The notes under the pieces: model-generated
The model's input: only the letters and a program-made list of their open reading frames with translations
Databases searched by the model: none
What the model was told of the DNA's origin: nothing
Shown here: positions 24,191 through 33,659 of the stretch, piece by piece
How the letters are laid out: every line of letters starts with the position of its first letter
Position numbering within the stretch: the stretch's first letter is position 1
Origin: CAYVVD01 sp964454975
Lineage (GTDB): Bacteria; Bacteroidota; Ignavibacteria; Kapaibacteriales; UBA2268
Assembly: GCA_964454975.1 (NCBI GenBank)
Contig: CAYVVD010000005.1
Coordinates: forward strand, 1-64,000
Reading direction: 5' to 3'
DNA: 64,000 bases
Position numbers and translations under genes: made by a program

Positions 24191-25691
24191 TTCCTAATTC
24201 CCTAAGTGCTTTGCCAATGTAATTCAGTATATCTGATGACGAGATATTTGTCATTCCTAAATCTTTAGCTGCATGATCACCTGCTTTAGAATGAATATAT
24301 GCTCCTGCAGTTGCAGCTAATAATTGGTCACCTATCACGCATGCCAATGCAGCAATTATACCGCTTAATACATCTCCACTACCAGCAGTTGCCATACCTG
24401 GATTACCACCTAAATTCAAATAAGTGTCTTCTCCATCGCTAATAACAGTTGGAATATATTTAAGCAATACATTGCAATTTAAAATGCCTGCCCACTCCTT
24501 GACATAAAACGAATGCCTTCTTTCAATATCTATCCTATCCCTTCCGACTAGCGAAGAGAATTCACCGGTATGAGGTGTTATTATCAAGTTTTTATTATAG
24601 TTACGTTCTTTATTTAATGCTTTAATACCATCTGCATCAACTATAATTGTTTTGGATTCAATATATTTATCTATAATGTTTTCAATGAGATGATTAGTCT
24701 CAGTTGAGATGCCCAGGCCGGGACCGATAAGCAACGAATTGCATTTATCAGCTACTTTGCATATCTTGTTGTAATTACTGTCGCTTAACGTGCCTTCCAC
24801 AGTTGATTCGCCTGTAAAGGAAATCACTTCCGGAAGGATATGAGAATGCGATTTGGGTGTAAATAAATATACGAGGCCGGAACCGGATTTTATGGCAGCA
24901 TTGGCACTAAGGCATGCAGCGCCCGGCATATTTTCAGAACCGGCAATGATTAATACTCTCCCATAATCGAATTTTGAACTTATTCTATTCCTGTATGGTA
25001 TCAATGCTTCTATGTCATTATCTTCAAGGGAATAAATTACCGCAGTTTCTTCAATTATAGCTTCAGGTGCACCAAGCGATGCTATGTAAACTTCGCCACA
25101 AACATCAGGCCCTTCATTGAGCATCATCCCTAATTTGGTGCTGTACATTGTGATAGTGTAATCAGCTATGAAGACATTATCATCAACTTCGCCGTTCAGG
25201 CTGTTAAGCCCTGTAGGAACATCAACTGCAATTTTAACAGAGTCCAATTCATTAACATATTCTGTAATTATAGGAATAATTCCGCGAAGGTTTTCATCCC
25301 CTCCAACGCCGAGCAGGGAATCAACTATACAGTCGAATCCGGATAAATCAGAATTAAATTCACCGTCTAAATGAGTAATAGGGATGTTAAGCTTCTTTAA
25401 AATTTCAAAATTCGTTGCAGTTTCAGGAGACATTTTTTCTTCTTTTCCAATCCAGAAGATTTCTACATAGTAATTGTCTACCATGTGACGAGCCATTGCG
25501 AAACCATCGCCTCCGTTGTTGCCCGGTCCGCATAAAAAACAGATGGATGATTCAATTTCCAGCTTTGTTTTAAGAAAATCCGATGCTGACCTTGCAGCAT
25601 TCTCCATTAATAAGGCTGATGGAATTCCAAGCTCATTAATGGCAAATTGGTCACATTGACGCATTTCATCAGGTGTTACAAAGTAATGCAT
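24183..25691 (-). CDS. nnr: bifunctional NAD(P)H-hydrate epimerase / ADP-dependent dehydratase
   Basis: 502 aa. Repairs hydrated NAD(P)H. The N-terminal YjeF_N epimerase (about 1-215) has GPGNNGGDGFAMAR and AVDVPTGLNSLNGE. The C-terminal ribokinase-like dehydratase (about 225-500) has ADGIKAL, TPHTGEFSSL and the catalytic GNPGMATAGSGDVLSG. Length and domain order match E. coli YjeF/Nnr. ATG at 25689-25691. First gene of a compact minus-strand operon ending with ribBA. Confidence 0.94.
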   Translation of the reverse strand: MHYFVTPDEMRQCDQFAINELGIPSALLMENAARSASDFLKTKLEIESSICFLCGPGNNGGDGFAMARHMVDNYYVEIFWIGKEEKMSPETATNFEILKKLNIPITHLDGEFNSDLSGFDCIVDSLLGVGGDENLRGIIPIITEYVNELDSVKIAVDVPTGLNSLNGEVDDNVFIADYTITMYSTKLGMMLNEGPDVCGEVYIASLGAPEAIIEETAVIYSLEDNDIEALIPYRNRISSKFDYGRVLIIAGSENMPGAACLSANAAIKSGSGLVYLFTPKSHSHILPEVISFTGESTVEGTLSDSNYNKICKVADKCNSLLIGPGLGISTETNHLIENIIDKYIESKTIIVDADGIKALNKERNYNKNLIITPHTGEFSSLVGRDRIDIERRHSFYVKEWAGILNCNVLLKYIPTVISDGEDTYLNLGGNPGMATAGSGDVLSGIIAALACVIGDQLLAATAGAYIHSKAGDHAAKDLGMTNISSSDILNYIGKALRELGIE

Positions 25692-25789
25692 TCAAATCCT
25701 GATAATATTCTTTGCAATCATTCAGTATTTCAATTTAATATATAAATTGCCTCTTGCGAAACTTCAGATTTTTTTTTCGTATCATTTAA

Positions 25790-27919
25790 ATGCACAAGAA
25801 GAATCATATATTAAAATTTGAAGCTAAAAACCTTGAGCATTCAAAATTCCTCCCGGGAATTTCTGTTTTTTTCTTTCTTGTGAAGTTAACCGGAGACATC
25901 TTCTTCTTTGTTGCAACAAATTTTAATTCTCCCATAATCCTGCTTTGGAAATTCCTTTCGCTTTCAGCTGTAACTATTCCCATGTATCTGTATCTAAAAA
26001 AGAAAAATGATGAATATATTGACAATGCAGCGAATCCTTCTGAGGATTTTTTACAAGATTTTCGGGCTTTATTATTTGTTGCATTAGCTCTTGTAATATC
26101 AATTGCATTTTTGCCAAATTTCCATTCCACATTAAGTGAACCTAAGAATTTAGCAACATTCCTGTTAATGGAAATTATCTGTACCTATGGCCTTATTGCA
26201 GGCATGTATAGTTTTAAATTCCTCCACAAGTGGTTTATTGTCAGAAGACACAACAATACAATGAAGCATTTGAAAATCCTGTTTTATCTTACTTTGTTTG
26301 TGGTATTCAGTGATGTGGTGTTTTTCAGGATTCATGAAGATTTTACTGTTGCTGTCAATGCAATTATAATGGTTTACCTGTTCTTATTAATCCTGATGAT
26401 TTCCAAGAAAACGAAGTGGATTGCCCTGCTTCCAAAAAAGCAAAAAATCAGGATGATTTACCACTCTGCTTTGTTTCTATTGTTAACCATTATTTTTATG
26501 GGAATGAGCGGAGAAAAAAATTCGAATTATGAAATAGCATTTATGAATTATTTTCCAGGTACCGGGACGCTTCTTTTCCTTTCTCTTTTTTATTTATTTG
26601 TTTTTACTTTAAGGAATATCTATTCGGCTTTTGTTTCCCTCCCGACTTCAGATATTGTTGACAGGCATACTTATGAAATCAGCTCACTTACATATTTGAA
26701 TAATATTATAGCAAAAAACATAGAAATTGATGAAATTTTGAATTCGGTTGTTAGAATTGCCAGGGAGGCAACTCAATCTGAGTTAGCAATAATTTTTGTG
26801 TATGACAAGGAAGAAAAACTTGTATTTGATTCTGAAAGCGACACTCTAATTAGAGAAATTCGAAAAGAAGGAGAATTTATAAAAAGTCTTATAAAAGCGA
26901 ACTACGAACTGGAATTGATTCCGGAAATTAAAAATTCCGGAATTCTGAAACCAATATTTGAAAATCTTCTTCCCATTGCTTCGGCTATTTATTGTCCTTT
27001 ATTCAAAGACGACAAGCATGTTGGCGGAATAATTGTTGTTAATACCGAAGAGTACAGTCTCGATGCCGATGATGTAAATCTGCTCTCTGCCTTTAGGGAT
27101 AATATTGAAATTGCATTGGAGAATTCCGGGTTGATAATTGAAGCTATAGAGGGAGAGCGACTCAAACGAGAACTTAAAATCGCCCGTGAAATGCAACAAA
27201 AGCTATTACCTGTTAAATTACCTGAAATTGAAAACTTCACAATTGATGCTTTTTCCAATCCTGCTGAAGAAGTTGGTGGGGATTATTATGACATTGTTAA
27301 GTTAAATAATGGGAATTATTGCATTGTGATTGCTGATGTATCCGGTAAAGGAATGACTGCGGCTTTTTATATGGCTCAGCTCAAAGGGATAGTTCTATCA
27401 CAGGCAGGAAATTCAAAAAGCCCCGGGGAATTGTTGTCAAGAATAAACAAAACCCTTTATGGCTCATTGGAGCGGAATTCTTTCATTACTGTTTCTGCGC
27501 TTGAAATAAAAAATACTAATGAATTAGTTTATGCGCGCGCAGGGCATCTGCCAATGATTATCAAATGCGGCGAAGAAATCCAAACCCTTAAACCAAATGG
27601 ACTGGGTACCGGTTTAGCCGCTGATTCTATTTTTGACGATATCATTGAAGAAACGAAGATTGAGATTAAGAACGAATGCAGTATTATACTTTTTACTGAC
27701 GGATTAAATGAAGCCAGAAATTATAATGGCGATGAATTTGGATTTGAGAGAATCTCAGATGTACTTTCAACAGGCAAGTACATGAATGCCCCTGAGCTTA
27801 ATGAAGCTCTCTTCAAAAAATTAAATGTCCATCTTGGTGGAGAGAAACATCATGATGATATTACCGTAATAACAATGATGGCAATCAATAGTGGAATAGA
27901 ATTTGATATATTGAATTAA
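25790..27919 (+). CDS. SpoIIE-type protein phosphatase with membrane and GAF domains
   Basis: 709 aa. About eight membrane helices (residues ~20-280) are followed by a GAF-like domain (about 305-455), a helical linker (REMQQKLLPVKLP) and a PP2C/SpoIIE phosphatase (about 485-700). The metal-binding acidic residues are present: GGDYYD (Asp498), ADVSGKG (Asp516), FTDGLNEA (Asp637) and HDDITV. Such phosphatases dephosphorylate a STAS anti-anti-sigma factor. The next two genes encode exactly such a STAS protein and its kinase, so this is the signal-receiving member of a partner-switching module. Confidence 0.92.
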   Translation: MHKKNHILKFEAKNLEHSKFLPGISVFFFLVKLTGDIFFFVATNFNSPIILLWKFLSLSAVTIPMYLYLKKKNDEYIDNAANPSEDFLQDFRALLFVALALVISIAFLPNFHSTLSEPKNLATFLLMEIICTYGLIAGMYSFKFLHKWFIVRRHNNTMKHLKILFYLTLFVVFSDVVFFRIHEDFTVAVNAIIMVYLFLLILMISKKTKWIALLPKKQKIRMIYHSALFLLLTIIFMGMSGEKNSNYEIAFMNYFPGTGTLLFLSLFYLFVFTLRNIYSAFVSLPTSDIVDRHTYEISSLTYLNNIIAKNIEIDEILNSVVRIAREATQSELAIIFVYDKEEKLVFDSESDTLIREIRKEGEFIKSLIKANYELELIPEIKNSGILKPIFENLLPIASAIYCPLFKDDKHVGGIIVVNTEEYSLDADDVNLLSAFRDNIEIALENSGLIIEAIEGERLKRELKIAREMQQKLLPVKLPEIENFTIDAFSNPAEEVGGDYYDIVKLNNGNYCIVIADVSGKGMTAAFYMAQLKGIVLSQAGNSKSPGELLSRINKTLYGSLERNSFITVSALEIKNTNELVYARAGHLPMIIKCGEEIQTLKPNGLGTGLAADSIFDDIIEETKIEIKNECSIILFTDGLNEARNYNGDEFGFERISDVLSTGKYMNAPELNEALFKKLNVHLGGEKHHDDITVITMMAINSGIEFDILN

Positions 27920-27968
27920 TTCAATTTAAATAACGTCCATTTAGAAAGGAATTTAGCGAGAATATAGA

Positions 27969-28358
27969 ATGCATGATAACGAAAACTTCAAGATTAAACT
28001 AATGCAGAAAGACGAGGTCGAATGTATTATTATTAGTGGGTATTTGGACGCACATACTGCTCCAAATCTCGAAGATAACATTCGGAATACCCTTGACAAA
28101 GGCAAGAATAAAATCCTTGTAAATTTCAGCAAGCTTGATTACATCAGCAGCGCGGGACTGGGTGTGTTTATGGCGTTTATCGAAGAAATCAGGAACGGAG
28201 GCGGCGATATTAAAATGTCGGGGATGAAACCAAAAGTATATTCTGTTTTTGAATTACTTGGGTTTCCTATGCTTTTTGATATTACCGGAACGGATGATGA
28301 GGCTTTAGCTAAGTTTAAAGATACAATTAATTTAAATAATGACTCTGAAAGTAAATAA
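27969..28358 (+). CDS. STAS-domain anti-sigma factor antagonist
   Basis: 129 aa. A SpoIIAA/RsbV-like STAS domain with the phosphorylatable serine region DYISSAGLGVF. The RsbW-like kinase would phosphorylate it and the SpoIIE-type phosphatase upstream would reverse this. It overlaps the kinase gene by 20 bases. A charged C-terminal tail (NLNNDSESK) extends beyond the domain. Confidence 0.92.
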   Translation: MHDNENFKIKLMQKDEVECIIISGYLDAHTAPNLEDNIRNTLDKGKNKILVNFSKLDYISSAGLGVFMAFIEEIRNGGGDIKMSGMKPKVYSVFELLGFPMLFDITGTDDEALAKFKDTINLNNDSESK

Positions 28359-28785
28359 AGAAATAATTTGTTCTGATGGAGAATCATCTGAACTAAAAGA
28401 AATACGTGATTTTGTTTTTTCACATGCACTTAATTTTGGTTTTGGTGAAAAGGTATCTAATGATATTGCCCTTGCAGTTGATGAGGCATGCACAAATTTA
28501 ATTAGGTATGCTTTTCTTAATAAATCAGGATACAAATATTGTGTTAAAATTGAAACTCAGCCGAACCAATTCATTATTAACATCACCGACAATGCTAAAC
28601 CTTTTAATCCCATTGATGTTAAGTCCCCTGATATGGATAAATATATGAAAGAATATCGCAAAGGCGGACTTGGAATACATCTCATCAAATTAATAATGGA
28701 TGAAATTCTCTACACTCCATCAGGCTCCAACGGTGAAAAAAACCTGCTTACTTTAAAAAAATTCATACATCAAAAAGCAAATTAG
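28339..28785 (+). CDS. RsbW/SpoIIAB-like serine kinase (anti-sigma or switch kinase)
   Basis: 148 aa. A GHKL ATPase fold without a phosphoacceptor domain: N-box AVDEACTNLIRYAF, ITDNAKPFNP as G1, and RKGGLGIHLI as G2. Such kinases phosphorylate their STAS partner and, when it is absent, bind an effector, classically a sigma-B family factor. No such sigma factor is in the window; the effector is therefore unknown. Translationally coupled to the STAS gene. Confidence 0.9.
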   Translation: MTLKVNKEIICSDGESSELKEIRDFVFSHALNFGFGEKVSNDIALAVDEACTNLIRYAFLNKSGYKYCVKIETQPNQFIINITDNAKPFNPIDVKSPDMDKYMKEYRKGGLGIHLIKLIMDEILYTPSGSNGEKNLLTLKKFIHQKAN

Positions 28786-28858
28786 AATTCCATTAGATTA
28801 AAAATAATTAAACAACTCAACCTTCTTACTTAAAGTTTATTCAGTACTAACGAGTTAA

Positions 28859-29926
28859 ATGAAGTACCTGGTAATGTTTGGAGCAATCGGTCTTGGGATT
28901 ATAATTGGAAATTTCCCCGGTATCGAAGCAAACAAACCAATATACTGGAAAATTGCTGTAGTTGCACTTGTGGCAATTGCTTGTATAATGGCATTCTTCC
29001 CTCCCATTGCAGGAACATTTAACGATGGTCGTGTTCTCGCAGAAAGAAAAATATACAATGAGTTCAATGTACATTTCAAGCCTGAAATTTCGACAGTAAG
29101 AATAATTCAAAACGAAAACAGGGTACAGATACTCGCCTCAACAGTTGAGCATGATAAACCTAATAAATCAAATTTTGAACTTTTAGAGATACGGGGTACT
29201 TCGATACCTGATGAGTTCAAACAAAATGAAACCATTGTAGGGAGGTTCAAATATCACCCCGGGCGAGATTATTTTGAATACAGGAAGCTGATTGCAGAAG
29301 ATCCTTCAATGATATTCCCATATGTACCGGCACTGGATGAACGTGCGCGTATCCTTGTCTTCCACGTTCCATTGGCATGGATCGCAGTTATTGCCTTTTG
29401 CATATCAATGATCTACTCAATTCAATATTTGAAAAGGAAGGAAGCCTTTCTTGATATCAAAGCATCATCGGCAGCTTTGATGGGCCTTGTTTTTACCTTC
29501 CTTGCAACTATTACAGGTATGGTATGGGCAAAGTTCAACTGGGGCAGCTACTGGAGTTGGGACCCACGCCAGACTTCGATACTGGTACTTATGATTATAT
29601 ACTTTGCCTACTTTGCCCTTCGTTCCTCTATAAACGAACCTACCCAACGTGCAAGGTTCAGCGGCGCATATTCTGTCATTGCTTTTATTTCAGCCATATT
29701 CCTGGTATTTATTCTGCCAAGATTACAACCCGGTTTGCACCCGGGTTCACAAAAAGATTCAAACACGGGGCCGGTAATAAGCCCCCAGGATGGCTTGCTT
29801 GACTCCAGCCTCCTTTATTCTTTTGGTATTTCGCTATTTGCTTTTATTTTAGTTTGTTATTGGTTGATGAATTTATACATCCGATACAGGAAACTCGAAG
29901 AATTCAAGGTAAACACAACTGCTTAA
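28859..29926 (+). CDS. ccmC: cytochrome c biogenesis protein CcmC (CcsA/CcmC family)
   Basis: 355 aa, an inner-membrane haem-handling protein. Two N-terminal helices frame a start of about 50 residues. A soluble stretch (about 52-160) is followed by six helices. The haem-binding WWD-type motif is WGSYWSWDPRQTS (228-240), flanked by His169 (FHVPLAWIAV) and His294 (LQPGLHPG), the expected axial ligands. It is longer than E. coli CcmC (245 aa) because of the N-terminal addition with a periplasmic-looking domain. First of a tight ccm run: CcmC, CcmD-like, CcmE, CcmF, TlpA-like. CcmA and CcmB are not in the window. Confidence 0.9.
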   Translation: MKYLVMFGAIGLGIIIGNFPGIEANKPIYWKIAVVALVAIACIMAFFPPIAGTFNDGRVLAERKIYNEFNVHFKPEISTVRIIQNENRVQILASTVEHDKPNKSNFELLEIRGTSIPDEFKQNETIVGRFKYHPGRDYFEYRKLIAEDPSMIFPYVPALDERARILVFHVPLAWIAVIAFCISMIYSIQYLKRKEAFLDIKASSAALMGLVFTFLATITGMVWAKFNWGSYWSWDPRQTSILVLMIIYFAYFALRSSINEPTQRARFSGAYSVIAFISAIFLVFILPRLQPGLHPGSQKDSNTGPVISPQDGLLDSSLLYSFGISLFAFILVCYWLMNLYIRYRKLEEFKVNTTA

Positions 29927-29930
29927 TAAT

Positions 29931-30095
29931 ATGGAAAATTTATTAGTTAACTATCCTGTTTACGTGGTATTGGCAATAGTGCTGATTATCTGGACAGGCA
30001 TTTCAATTCTGCTTTTTAAAGTTGATTCCAAACTTAATCGTCTTGAACAAAAAATTAAAAATATTAAAGAAATAAAAACTGAGAACGAGCAATGA
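29931..30095 (+). CDS. CcmD-like small membrane protein
   Basis: 54 aa between ccmC and ccmE, overlapping the ccmE start as ATGA. One membrane helix (about 11-29, VVLAIVLIIWTGISILLF) is followed by a basic amphipathic helix (KVDSKLNRLEQKIKNIKE). Size, topology and position match CcmD, which stabilises the CcmC-CcmE complex; CcmD sequences are poorly conserved, so the call rests mainly on location. Confidence 0.75.
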   Translation: MENLLVNYPVYVVLAIVLIIWTGISILLFKVDSKLNRLEQKIKNIKEIKTENEQ

Positions 30096-30478
30096 AACCC
30101 AGATATATAATAGGCGGTGTAATAATAATAGCGCTGTTCATTTTTGCTTATACATCCTTCCAGGATAAAGAAGCGAAATACACTGATTTCACAAATGCAA
30201 AAACAAGCGGTGAAAAAGTAGTCGTTAACGGACAATGGTTGAAAGACATGGATTATGGTTATAATCCCGAAAACAATCAATTCTCTTTCTATATGACAGA
30301 TGAGAATAAAAAGTCAATGAAAGTGATTTATTACGGCCAGAAACCGAATAATTTCGAAATGGCCGATGAAATAGTAGTTAAAGGCCAATGCAGTAATGAA
30401 ATGTTCATTGCTAATGAAATACTTACTAAGTGCCCTTCGAAATACGAAGGCACTGCTGAAGACCTGAAAAAATCATAA
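30092..30478 (+). CDS. ccmE: haem chaperone CcmE, cysteine variant
   Basis: 128 aa. An N-terminal membrane anchor (about 5-22) and a periplasmic OB-fold (VVVNGQWLKDMD, DEIVVKGQC, FIANEILTKCPSKYEG). In classical CcmE haem attaches covalently to the His of HxxxY. Here the aligned residue is Cys114 in CPSKY (114-118). This CxxxY form is known from archaeal and Desulfovibrio 'System I*' pathways, where it still supports maturation. A second Cys (100) is present. The fold and gene order are otherwise normal. Confidence 0.93.
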   Translation: MKPRYIIGGVIIIALFIFAYTSFQDKEAKYTDFTNAKTSGEKVVVNGQWLKDMDYGYNPENNQFSFYMTDENKKSMKVIYYGQKPNNFEMADEIVVKGQCSNEMFIANEILTKCPSKYEGTAEDLKKS

Positions 30479-30494
30479 ACGAAATCAATACCCT

Positions 30495-32894
30495 ATGATA
30501 GAATTTGAAATCGGAAGAATTGCTGTTCTTGCAATATTTATCTTTGCCCTGCTATCGACATTTTTTTACTTCTTCTCCTATTTTAAGGAGGAAAAGCTAA
30601 ATAAAACAGGAAGTGTCTTTTATTATCTGCTTACTGCAGGCATCCTGTTTGTTTCGATGTTCCTTTTGTCGAATATTGTTGCACATAATTTCCAGTACAC
30701 TTATATCTGGCAATATTCATCACGCGAGTTAGAAACACCTTTCCTGATTGCATCATTCTATTCAGGGCAGCAAGGTTCATTCCTGCTTTGGGCTGTTTTG
30801 CTCACTCTGATGGGATTTGTGCTTCTCCCATATGCGAGAAAGAAGAATTATGAATCTCTCGTAATGGGGCTTTTCTCGCTGATATTGACAATAATTATAT
30901 TTCTTCTCGTAATAAAAAGCCCTTTTGAGTACGTATGGGAAACATTTGCTGCAGACAATGTGGAAGCCGGTTTTGTACCTCCAAATGGAAGAGGACTTAA
31001 TCCGGTGCTTCAAAACTACTGGATTTCAATACATCCCCCTATCCTCTTTACAGGTTTTGCAGCAATGACCGTTCCTTTCACATTTGCAGTTGCAGGCCTT
31101 ATCAAGCGAGAATACAGAAATTGGATTCCTGTGGCAATTCCCTGGACACTTTTTGCAACAGCTATATTGGGGTTCGGAATAATGCTCGGTGGATTCTGGG
31201 CCTATGAAACTCTTGGCTGGGGTGGATTCTGGGGGTGGGACCCTGTAGAGAATTCATCTCTTCTGCCCTGGCTTACAGCAATAGCTCTCGTTCATACGAT
31301 GTATGTTCACAGAAAGACAGGTGGATTGATTAGAACCAACTTTGTTCTTGCGATGTTATCCTTTCTGTTAGTACTATACTCTACGTTTTTAACAAGAAGC
31401 GGTATATTGGGTGATACATCAGTGCATTCTTTCGTTGATCCCGGGCAGATTGTTTACCTCGGCCTACTTATATTCATGATATTGTTTTTCGTTATTGGGT
31501 TGTTAGCTCTCGTCTTAAGATTTAAAGACATACCCGGCGCCAAGATTACATTCAACATTACTTCAAAAGAATTTGCCCTGTCTATTGGTATCATTGCAAT
31601 CCTTGCCTCGGCGCTTGTTATATTCCTTGGTACCAGCAAGCCAATATTCGACGATATCCTTGGAAGGCAAAAAGCTGCCGTTGATATTTCAGTTTATAAC
31701 GATTTCAACTTGCCAATAGCAATTATTATCCTGTTACTAAATGCTTTTTCATTATACCTTAAATGGCGCTCAACCAAAATAACCCAGGTACTCAAGAGTG
31801 TAGCAATAGGGTTTGCCATAGCCATAATACTTACTTCTTTCAAAGCTATGAACGGTATTGGTGAATTCAGTTATCTTGTTCTGATATTTTCATCCTGGTT
31901 TGCTTTGATTATTAACCTTGAATTTGTAATAAGAACAATCATTAAAAAGCCTAAATCTACAGGCGCATACGTATCACATGTAGGCCTCGCTATGCTGATA
32001 CTTGGAGCTATTGCCAGTGGTGGTTATTCTGAGTCAAAAAATATAACACTCAAAGAAAATCAGTCTGCTAAAGCATTCGGTTATAACATCACATATAAGC
32101 ATCGTGAACAAGTGGAGAAGCAAAAGAGAGACCGTCAGAAATTTGAATATAACCTTGTCATAGAAAAAGATGGGAAAGAATATACGGCAAAACCGGTCGT
32201 TTACTGGAGCACATTCAATAATATGGAATCCCCATATTTTGAACCTGCAATTGAATCATTCTATGCAAAAGATTTATACTTTTCTCCTACATCTGTGAGT
32301 ACAGACATCGGTTTTGAAACGCTTGTAATGCATAAGCAGGATATACGTTCCCTGCCTGTTGATTCTTCAATCAAATTTGAAATGCTTGAATTTGATATGT
32401 CTCACTCAAACCTTTCGGTGGATTCAAAAGGCGCACTCATTGGCGCAGTCTTTAACATTCATCACAAGGGAGAATTCACACAGGATACTTTATTTACAAA
32501 CCTGAGCTTGCAAACCGGTGTCGCAGATCCTTTATGGTATCTCTTACCCGGCGGAAAGTACGAGGCCGGATTCCTCCAGCTGGTTCCTAATCAACAGAAT
32601 ATGGGACAGTCCGAAATTGTGATTGCATTTAAAGAAAAAGGCAAGGAACTTCCGGAACCGACAACCGTATTCTCATTTGAAGCCTCAACAAAACCATTTA
32701 TTTATCTCGTTTGGTTTGGTACAATAGCAATGGTTCTTGGCTTCTTTATTGCAATAACAAAATACACTGGAAAAAACGCTAAAAAGTTTAATGATGATAA
32801 TACAGCTCCTGAGAAAGGAATTATTGAGGATTCCTCACATATGACTAATGGAGCACCACAAATTGACGAAAAAAGCAAAGAAGAGAAAAACTAA
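30495..32894 (+). CDS. ccmF: haem lyase CcmF
   Basis: 799 aa, a polytopic inner-membrane protein with about 15 helices. The WWD motif is GWGGFWGWDPVENSSLLPW (241-259); the surrounding conserved His are His180 (SIHPPILF) and His267 (LVHTMYVH). A large periplasmic domain lies before the last helix (about 530-735). It transfers haem from CcmE to apocytochrome c. The C-terminal tail is unusually long and charged after the final helix. No CcmH gene follows; that slot is taken by a thioredoxin-like lipoprotein. Confidence 0.95.
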   Translation: MIEFEIGRIAVLAIFIFALLSTFFYFFSYFKEEKLNKTGSVFYYLLTAGILFVSMFLLSNIVAHNFQYTYIWQYSSRELETPFLIASFYSGQQGSFLLWAVLLTLMGFVLLPYARKKNYESLVMGLFSLILTIIIFLLVIKSPFEYVWETFAADNVEAGFVPPNGRGLNPVLQNYWISIHPPILFTGFAAMTVPFTFAVAGLIKREYRNWIPVAIPWTLFATAILGFGIMLGGFWAYETLGWGGFWGWDPVENSSLLPWLTAIALVHTMYVHRKTGGLIRTNFVLAMLSFLLVLYSTFLTRSGILGDTSVHSFVDPGQIVYLGLLIFMILFFVIGLLALVLRFKDIPGAKITFNITSKEFALSIGIIAILASALVIFLGTSKPIFDDILGRQKAAVDISVYNDFNLPIAIIILLLNAFSLYLKWRSTKITQVLKSVAIGFAIAIILTSFKAMNGIGEFSYLVLIFSSWFALIINLEFVIRTIIKKPKSTGAYVSHVGLAMLILGAIASGGYSESKNITLKENQSAKAFGYNITYKHREQVEKQKRDRQKFEYNLVIEKDGKEYTAKPVVYWSTFNNMESPYFEPAIESFYAKDLYFSPTSVSTDIGFETLVMHKQDIRSLPVDSSIKFEMLEFDMSHSNLSVDSKGALIGAVFNIHHKGEFTQDTLFTNLSLQTGVADPLWYLLPGGKYEAGFLQLVPNQQNMGQSEIVIAFKEKGKELPEPTTVFSFEASTKPFIYLVWFGTIAMVLGFFIAITKYTGKNAKKFNDDNTAPEKGIIEDSSHMTNGAPQIDEKSKEEKN

Positions 32895-32985
32895 ATTACC
32901 GGTTACCAATATAGCAGAACAGGCAACGTCCATCCGGTAACTAAAAATTGAAATTTATTATATCCAATTATTAAAGGAGACTAAT

Positions 32986-33594
32986 GTGCAAAAATACCTA
33001 TTGCTAATATTGGGCATGATTTCGGGGCTTCTAATTTCTTCTTGTGAAAAATCCCAGGAAGAATTGAAAACTGAAACCCAACATAACGCTACTTTTGTTA
33101 ATGAATCAGCTTCCAAAGATTCTAAAAACAACTCTGTCAATTTCATATCCCAGGTTTCGCCGGTGCAAAAAGGTATCGCCACTGATTTTATCTGGACAGA
33201 AAACGGCCAGACCAAATCATTCTCGCAAGAAACAAAAAACAAAGTCGTTTTCCTGAATTTCTGGGGAACATGGTGCCCTCCCTGCCGCAAAGAAATTCCT
33301 GATATTATTAAATTACAAAAAGATTTGAAAAACAAGGATTTTGTCGTAATGGGCATCGCGCTTGAAAGAGGAAAAGACCAAATTGAAAACAAAGCCAAAG
33401 TTTCAAGTTATGCAGATAACAAGGGCATAAATTACAAGAATTTTATCGCTATTGGTGAACTTGTTGAAGCATATGGAGGCATAAACAATGTACCGACCAC
33501 TTTCCTTATTGACCGGGACGGCAAGATAAGAGAGCGTATTGTAGGTGCGAGAAGTTATGAAGCTTTTATGCAATCAATTAATAGAATTCTCTGA
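32986..33594 (+). CDS. thioredoxin-like lipoprotein (TlpA/CcmG type)
   Basis: 202 aa. A lipoprotein signal with lipobox LISSC (Cys20) is followed by a Ser/Asn-rich spacer and a TlpA-type thioredoxin domain with the redox motif WCPPC (Cys97 and Cys100) in FLNFWGTWCPPCRKE. Such proteins reduce apocytochrome cysteines before haem attachment. The start is GTG at 32986-32988 with the SD AAAGGAGA about 5 bases upstream; the overlapping ATG at 32984 is out of frame. Last gene of the ccm run, 91 bases after ccmF, with a 7-bp inverted repeat (TTACCGG/CCGGTAA, 32896-32940) in the gap. Confidence 0.88.
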   Translation: MQKYLLLILGMISGLLISSCEKSQEELKTETQHNATFVNESASKDSKNNSVNFISQVSPVQKGIATDFIWTENGQTKSFSQETKNKVVFLNFWGTWCPPCRKEIPDIIKLQKDLKNKDFVVMGIALERGKDQIENKAKVSSYADNKGINYKNFIAIGELVEAYGGINNVPTTFLIDRDGKIRERIVGARSYEAFMQSINRIL

Positions 33595-33618
33595 TAGTAA
33601 GGATTAGTCAGATTAATA

Positions 33619-33653
33619 AAAGCGTCACTTTCCAAGAAAGAATGCGGCGCTTT
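33619..33653. terminator. probable bidirectional terminator
   Basis: The arms AAAGCG and CGCTTT (33619-33624, 33648-33653) enclose a second 5-bp stem, CTTTC/GAAAG. It sits just after the TlpA-like gene and also 6 bases past the 3' end of tRNA-Arg on the minus strand, where T-rich sequence follows. Confidence 0.45.
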
Positions 33654-33659
33654 CATTTG

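Noticed and set aside
28847..29110. Minus-strand ORFs antisense to the start of ccmC
   Set aside because: The plus-strand CcmC reading is unambiguous; these are shadow frames.
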